64,000 bases of DNA, taken from Sphagnum compactum (taxonomy: Eukaryota; Bryophyta; Sphagnopsida; Sphagnales). The stretch's first letter is position 1, and the number at the start of each line of letters is the position of its first letter. The notes beneath the pieces were generated by a model. It was given only the letters and a program-made list of their open reading frames with translations. It was not told the DNA's origin and did no database searches. Position numbers and translations under genes: made by a program. Location: assembly GCA_965153455.1 (NCBI GenBank), contig OZ234502.1:14415495-14479494 (forward strand), in the 5' to 3' direction. Below are positions 59,957 to 64,000 of the stretch, piece by piece.

Positions 59957-60735
59957 TGAGAAGACCTTGAGTTCCCATAAAAATTACCACTTGGCTATTT
60001 AGACAAGTCCAACTTAAATCATCCGAAAGAGCAAAAAACTATTAAATCATGATGAGGCCCTTTGTTTTTGGCAACGTGGTTATTGCAATCTAGTTTTATT
60101 AATGGCTAGTTAAATAAAATCATGAATATTTGTTGAACATATTTATCTGAATATGGTTTTGTCTAGTGAATGAGTTGTCACTTGACTTTAAAACACGGAG
60201 CCTGCCTTGACCTAAATAGTTTAGGTGTTGAATTTAAGCTAAAGCAAGCGCAAATTGTGGATCTAAATATTGGTGTACCAAATGTTCACCAGGCCTACAT
60301 AACCATGAGTGGTAAGGTTGTGGCAAGGAATGCCAGTGTCGAGTAGGGGAGTGAATCTTAATGTGATCCATGCATTCAGTCAACCACTATAGTTTTTGTT
60401 TCCCTTGATTATAAGGTTGGTCCTAGGGTTTCATAGTGAACTTTGCATCCATAGTTTCCCTCAAATCTACTGACATTAGATCACTAGACAAAGGGTTTGA
60501 GTTGAATGGGTTGTGAAATCTTGGATCAATATGTAATGAAGTGAACATTGAATTTTGGTGCACCATTAATTATTTTTGATTCGTGGGTGTTACTGCATGT
60601 AGATAGGCATGCAAGGAATGGATGACTTGACTACTCATGAGCTTCACATCCAACAAGTATGAATGCCAATTAAACAATTTGGGATCAGATGTAAAGGTTT
60701 TTGTACAACTAAACCTCCGGTTGCATTAAAATAGA
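59957..60735. other. Intergenic, no gene seen
   Basis: Non-coding sequence between MITE copy 3 and the AGTTG-rich stretch. Confidence 0.5.
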
Positions 60736-60739
60736 TGTA

Positions 60740-62750
60740 GTTGTGGGAATGCATGTATACATTAGTAATAGGAGGGGGAGTATGTACATTGCATGATATT
60801 AGTTGCCAAATGGTCACAAAAAATCCCTATTTATGGGTAAGATATGAGTTGCCATGTACTGACATTGTATTGTTAATGTGAATTGCCATGATGTTACATG
60901 GGACCAAAAACCAAACCTCTAGTTGCAATCGTAACTAAACATAGTAATGTAGTTAATAGCATAAAGCCAAGATTGCAGTTTCCTTTCAGTTGCCCATTAA
61001 TTACAAATTCATCATTATGGGTTCAAAACTAGTTGCCATGAGTTGATATTTACTTTTTTAATCAACTATAGTTGAACTCCATTACACCCATTGAGCATTT
61101 GAACTAGTTGTAAAATATACCTAGCTTTGGATCCATAGTTATAACCTAGTGCAACCAAATACATAGGAGATGCCTACTAGTCACTAATGAGTTGCCAAAA
61201 TCATTTCAGGAACTATTTATAAATTGCCACGTAGTTGTTTTACATTATATAGGTAAACTACCATGCAACTAAATTAGAACATATAGTCTTGCACCTAGTT
61301 GCAAATTAGTACATCCACTAATGGCAACACAGTTATAGACTAGTATTACTATCTACTATCACACAATCAAGTTTCATCTTAAGTGTTAAATAGTTGAATG
61401 TTAGATATGACCAAGTTGCTACATAGTTGTAAACAATTATATGTGGCAATTTTTGTAAAATTACATTGCACTCAACAACGAGACCCTTAGTTACAAATAA
61501 GTCTCCATCAATGGGACCATCGTGCTAAAGCAATGAGAGGAAAAAGCCATTAGTTGTTGTTGAGTCGCCATTCTATTGCAACTATGGGCTATGTCTTACC
61601 AATATGTTATACTATAGTTGTGAATACTCGTCATAATGAACTTCTATGCAATTATACTAAACACAATGGCTACAAGCTTAGTTTCAAAATAAAACTAATC
61701 CAATTGTAGGTAGTTCTAAATGAGTTGTAATGTTGGGCACAAAGAAGTTGCTAGGTTGTTGCAAATGAATATTAATCGTTACTATTGTGCAACTACCCTA
61801 AACCTTATAACCAAAAACCTTTTCGCAAATTGGTGGGTATGTGGTTGCAAAAAAATTGTACTGAAGTCATTTAAACAACCACCAAAAATTTGCACTAAAC
61901 CCAATGACAAAACTTGTAGTTGTATTTAAGTGGTATCCATTATTGTTGTACCCAATTTCTGATAATGCTCATTGGGAACACATTAGTTGTTTTGTAGTTG
62001 TTATGGTTTTGTTTATTAATAATCAAATAGTAGTTATGTAGTTACAAGTATGAACCCTACACAACTATGTTATAACTATGATGGACTTGATTGTTAACCG
62101 CCTAGTTGCTAAAAGGCTTTGCTACATCACCAAAACAATATTCTAACAACACTAAGGGAATAATGCAATAGTGTTTCGTTAGTTCCATAGTAGTCTCTTC
62201 TAAACCTTCACACATGCATTGTTGTGGTTGCATTGTAGTTGTTTTATATTATTCATTCAACTATAATACAACTATAAAGGGACTTATTACCTAAATGTCT
62301 AGTACAACAATCATAGGCTTGTATGGGATCGTAGTTGCAACTGAGACCCAACAATGAAAGCAAAGAAGTTACCAGTTAGTTGTTATACAACAAATTTTTA
62401 TGGTTTTCATCATGTCATTATTTCTAAAGGTGGCAATGGAATCACAAGTCAATACTATAATGCAGACATGTGAGTTGTCAAGTAGTTGCCAAGAAGTTAC
62501 ACCAACCTTAAGCTTTTAATTGTAAAACAATTGCATGAGAAATGAACAGACATCATCCTTGTTGGTTAGGAAAACCCACGTCAACATGATGTTGTATTGA
62601 TAGTTGTAATATAGTTAGAAAATAATTGTAGATGAGTTGTATTTTAGCAATTGCAAGAGAGTTGCACAAACTTGCACATAATTACATTTTTATACATCTT
62701 CGTATACAGTGAATTGTAAGTGGTCATTGCAACACAAAATTTGAGTTGCA
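60740..62750. repeat. AGTTG/CAACT-enriched degenerate repeat tract
   Basis: By hand count the pentamer AGTTG or its complement occurs roughly 40 times in 2 kb, mostly within AGTTGC(C/A)A, TAGTTGT or GCAACTA. For this base composition about four would be expected. Spacing is irregular (about 12 to 120 bp) and both orientations occur. There is no long frame and no clear unit length. Confidence 0.7.
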
Positions 62751-64000
62751 AGCCTAATTGCAAATCACCATATTTTTTCATAATGTTTGAAAATGGATCC
62801 GAAGATCCAAGTTTAGATTTTCTCATAAACCTAAACTTAAACCCTACTCCATTATCATCTTCTATCACTATTGTAGAATGTTCATCTCCTATCTATCATT
62901 AGCTTTAAAAAAAACCCATTTCAAAATCTATACATTTGCAAACCTTGGAAATCAAATTTCAAAGCTTCAAAATTGATAGCATTTAATAAATGTTGATGGG
63001 CTATTCAATTAGTTGTTGCATTGAACAAAATTTGCAAAACTACCATGTAATCAATTGTGTTATTTCGAACTGTACATTTAACAACGACATCATTGTTGAA
63101 TGTGGTCCATTCATTGGCACGAAGATGGTCAATCAGAAACATCACTTGGGATTGTCGAATATTGGATGTGCAAAAGTTAACAATAACATACTTAAATTTG
63201 TGTGCATCATATAGTTGGCTTGCCCACCCAATCATGAACTCCAATTGGACCTCTTAAGGTTGAACAAGTGGTGTAACCACTTGATCATCACAGTACTCTT
63301 GTACAACTTCAATCAAAACATCAAAATCTAGTTGTGCAATTTTTTTATTAACTCAACACGAGTAATCTATTGATTATTGTCAACACAATACCCATGTTGC
63401 ACATATGGCTTTTGGTGCCCTAGGTGGACATATGGCAAGCTTGTGCATGCCTCTTTTGCAAATGTTTAAAAAGTCAAAAGCTTTATTGAGCTTGATATCA
63501 CTAACCAACCTCACATGCTCCACTATTGGATCCAATGGCTTGCACAAGCATAACACCAAGCATGTTTTAATATCTCATCATCTTTGATGAGACAAGTGTA
63601 AACAAGGTGTCTACTGCAATATGACACCATGAGAACAAAATTAAATATTATATAAATCTAAGGTGAGTGTTCATGTTAGGAAATTAGGGTTAAAACTAGG
63701 GTTTAGAGTGAACAAAAGAATTTGTAGAATATGTTGAAACAATCTAACTAGAAAAAGAGATGAATGTTGAATGATTCATTAATCTCACAATGAAGCACAT
63801 CATGGATCTCCCCTTGCAAATTTTTGAGCTTTTGAGCAACATTGAAAGGGACGTTATATTCTAATTCTTAACTAATGCCTTTGCACAATGCAAGGTGGGT
63901 GCAAGCTAAGGTGGACCACTTTTTGCATCACACTACAAGTTTTTACAGAGTATCATGCATTAACATGTCATTAACATGCCATAAAATCATCATTATGCCA
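62751..64000. other. Intergenic, possible unidentified coding remnant on minus strand
   Basis: A 79-codon minus frame (63244-63005) begins MEFMIGWASQLYDAHKFKY and has protein-like composition. It continues in pieces toward 63.6 kb, for example a DFLNICKRGMHKLAIC string. I do not recognise it. It may be a fragment of another transposon. The rest of the stretch shows nothing. Confidence 0.3.

Noticed and set aside
60740-62750. Interpretation of the AGTTG-rich tract as a regular satellite
   Set aside because: Spacing is irregular and orientation mixed, so no unit length could be defined.
1-64000. CRISPR arrays, prophage, bacterial operons, rRNA and tRNA genes
   Set aside because: The intron-rich eukaryotic genes and transposons rule out a prokaryotic context. 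No tRNA cloverleaf or rRNA sequence was recognised.

Overview
The window looks like nuclear DNA from a land plant with a large, gene-poor genome. It is AT-rich, its genes are split by many GT-AG introns, and its proteins are plant types: an SGF11 with the plant N-terminal helix, a FOUR LIPS/MYB88-type R2R3-MYB and a WAT1-related transporter. Decayed Ty3/gypsy and PIF/Harbinger transposons lie between the genes. Nothing prokaryotic, organellar, CRISPR-like, tRNA or rRNA was seen. I cannot place the species; long intergenic spaces and the style of the gypsy polyprotein would fit a gymnosperm, fern or lycophyte.

Four plus-strand genes can be read exon by exon with consistent splice phases. (1) About 13.3-15.0 kb: SGF11, the zinc-finger subunit of the SAGA deubiquitinase module, with its first exon uncertain. 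(2) 22.49-26.18 kb: a ten-exon FLP/MYB88-like MYB of about 307 residues. (3) 37.2-43.6 kb: a twenty-exon ER membrane protein of about 747 residues with a J-like domain lacking HPD, a thioredoxin-like fold lacking cysteines and a C-terminal membrane anchor (DNAJC16/ERdj8-like). (4) 47.4-51.8 kb: a seven-exon WAT1-related (EamA/DMT) transporter of 415 residues. They have unrelated roles (chromatin, cell-fate transcription, ER quality control, membrane transport) and form no visible functional cluster.

Mobile DNA: a degenerate Ty3/gypsy element on the minus strand (about 34.4 down to 28.65 kb), a degenerate PIF/Harbinger transposase on the minus strand (58.5-57.4 kb), and three copies of a roughly 330-bp MITE (2.07, 45.5 and 59.6 kb). 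The best MITE copy has TAA flanks, as PIF/Harbinger elements do. A second dispersed repeat occurs at 16.5 and 46.8 kb, and a GC-rich, hairpin-rich block lies at 34.96-35.82 kb.

Other structure: several short tandem arrays, a 42-bp minisatellite with a 14-residue reading period (54.9-55.2 kb), a 27-bp near-perfect palindrome (18.5 kb) and a 2-kb stretch (60.7-62.75 kb) strongly enriched for AGTTG/CAACT. The remaining sequence, notably 4-11 kb, 16.7-22.4 kb and 26.2-28 kb, shows no supportable gene. No clearly new biological system was found. The strongest leads are the divergent J/thioredoxin protein, the MYB with an altered R2 and a GC-AG intron, the MITE family, and the AGTTG-rich stretch.
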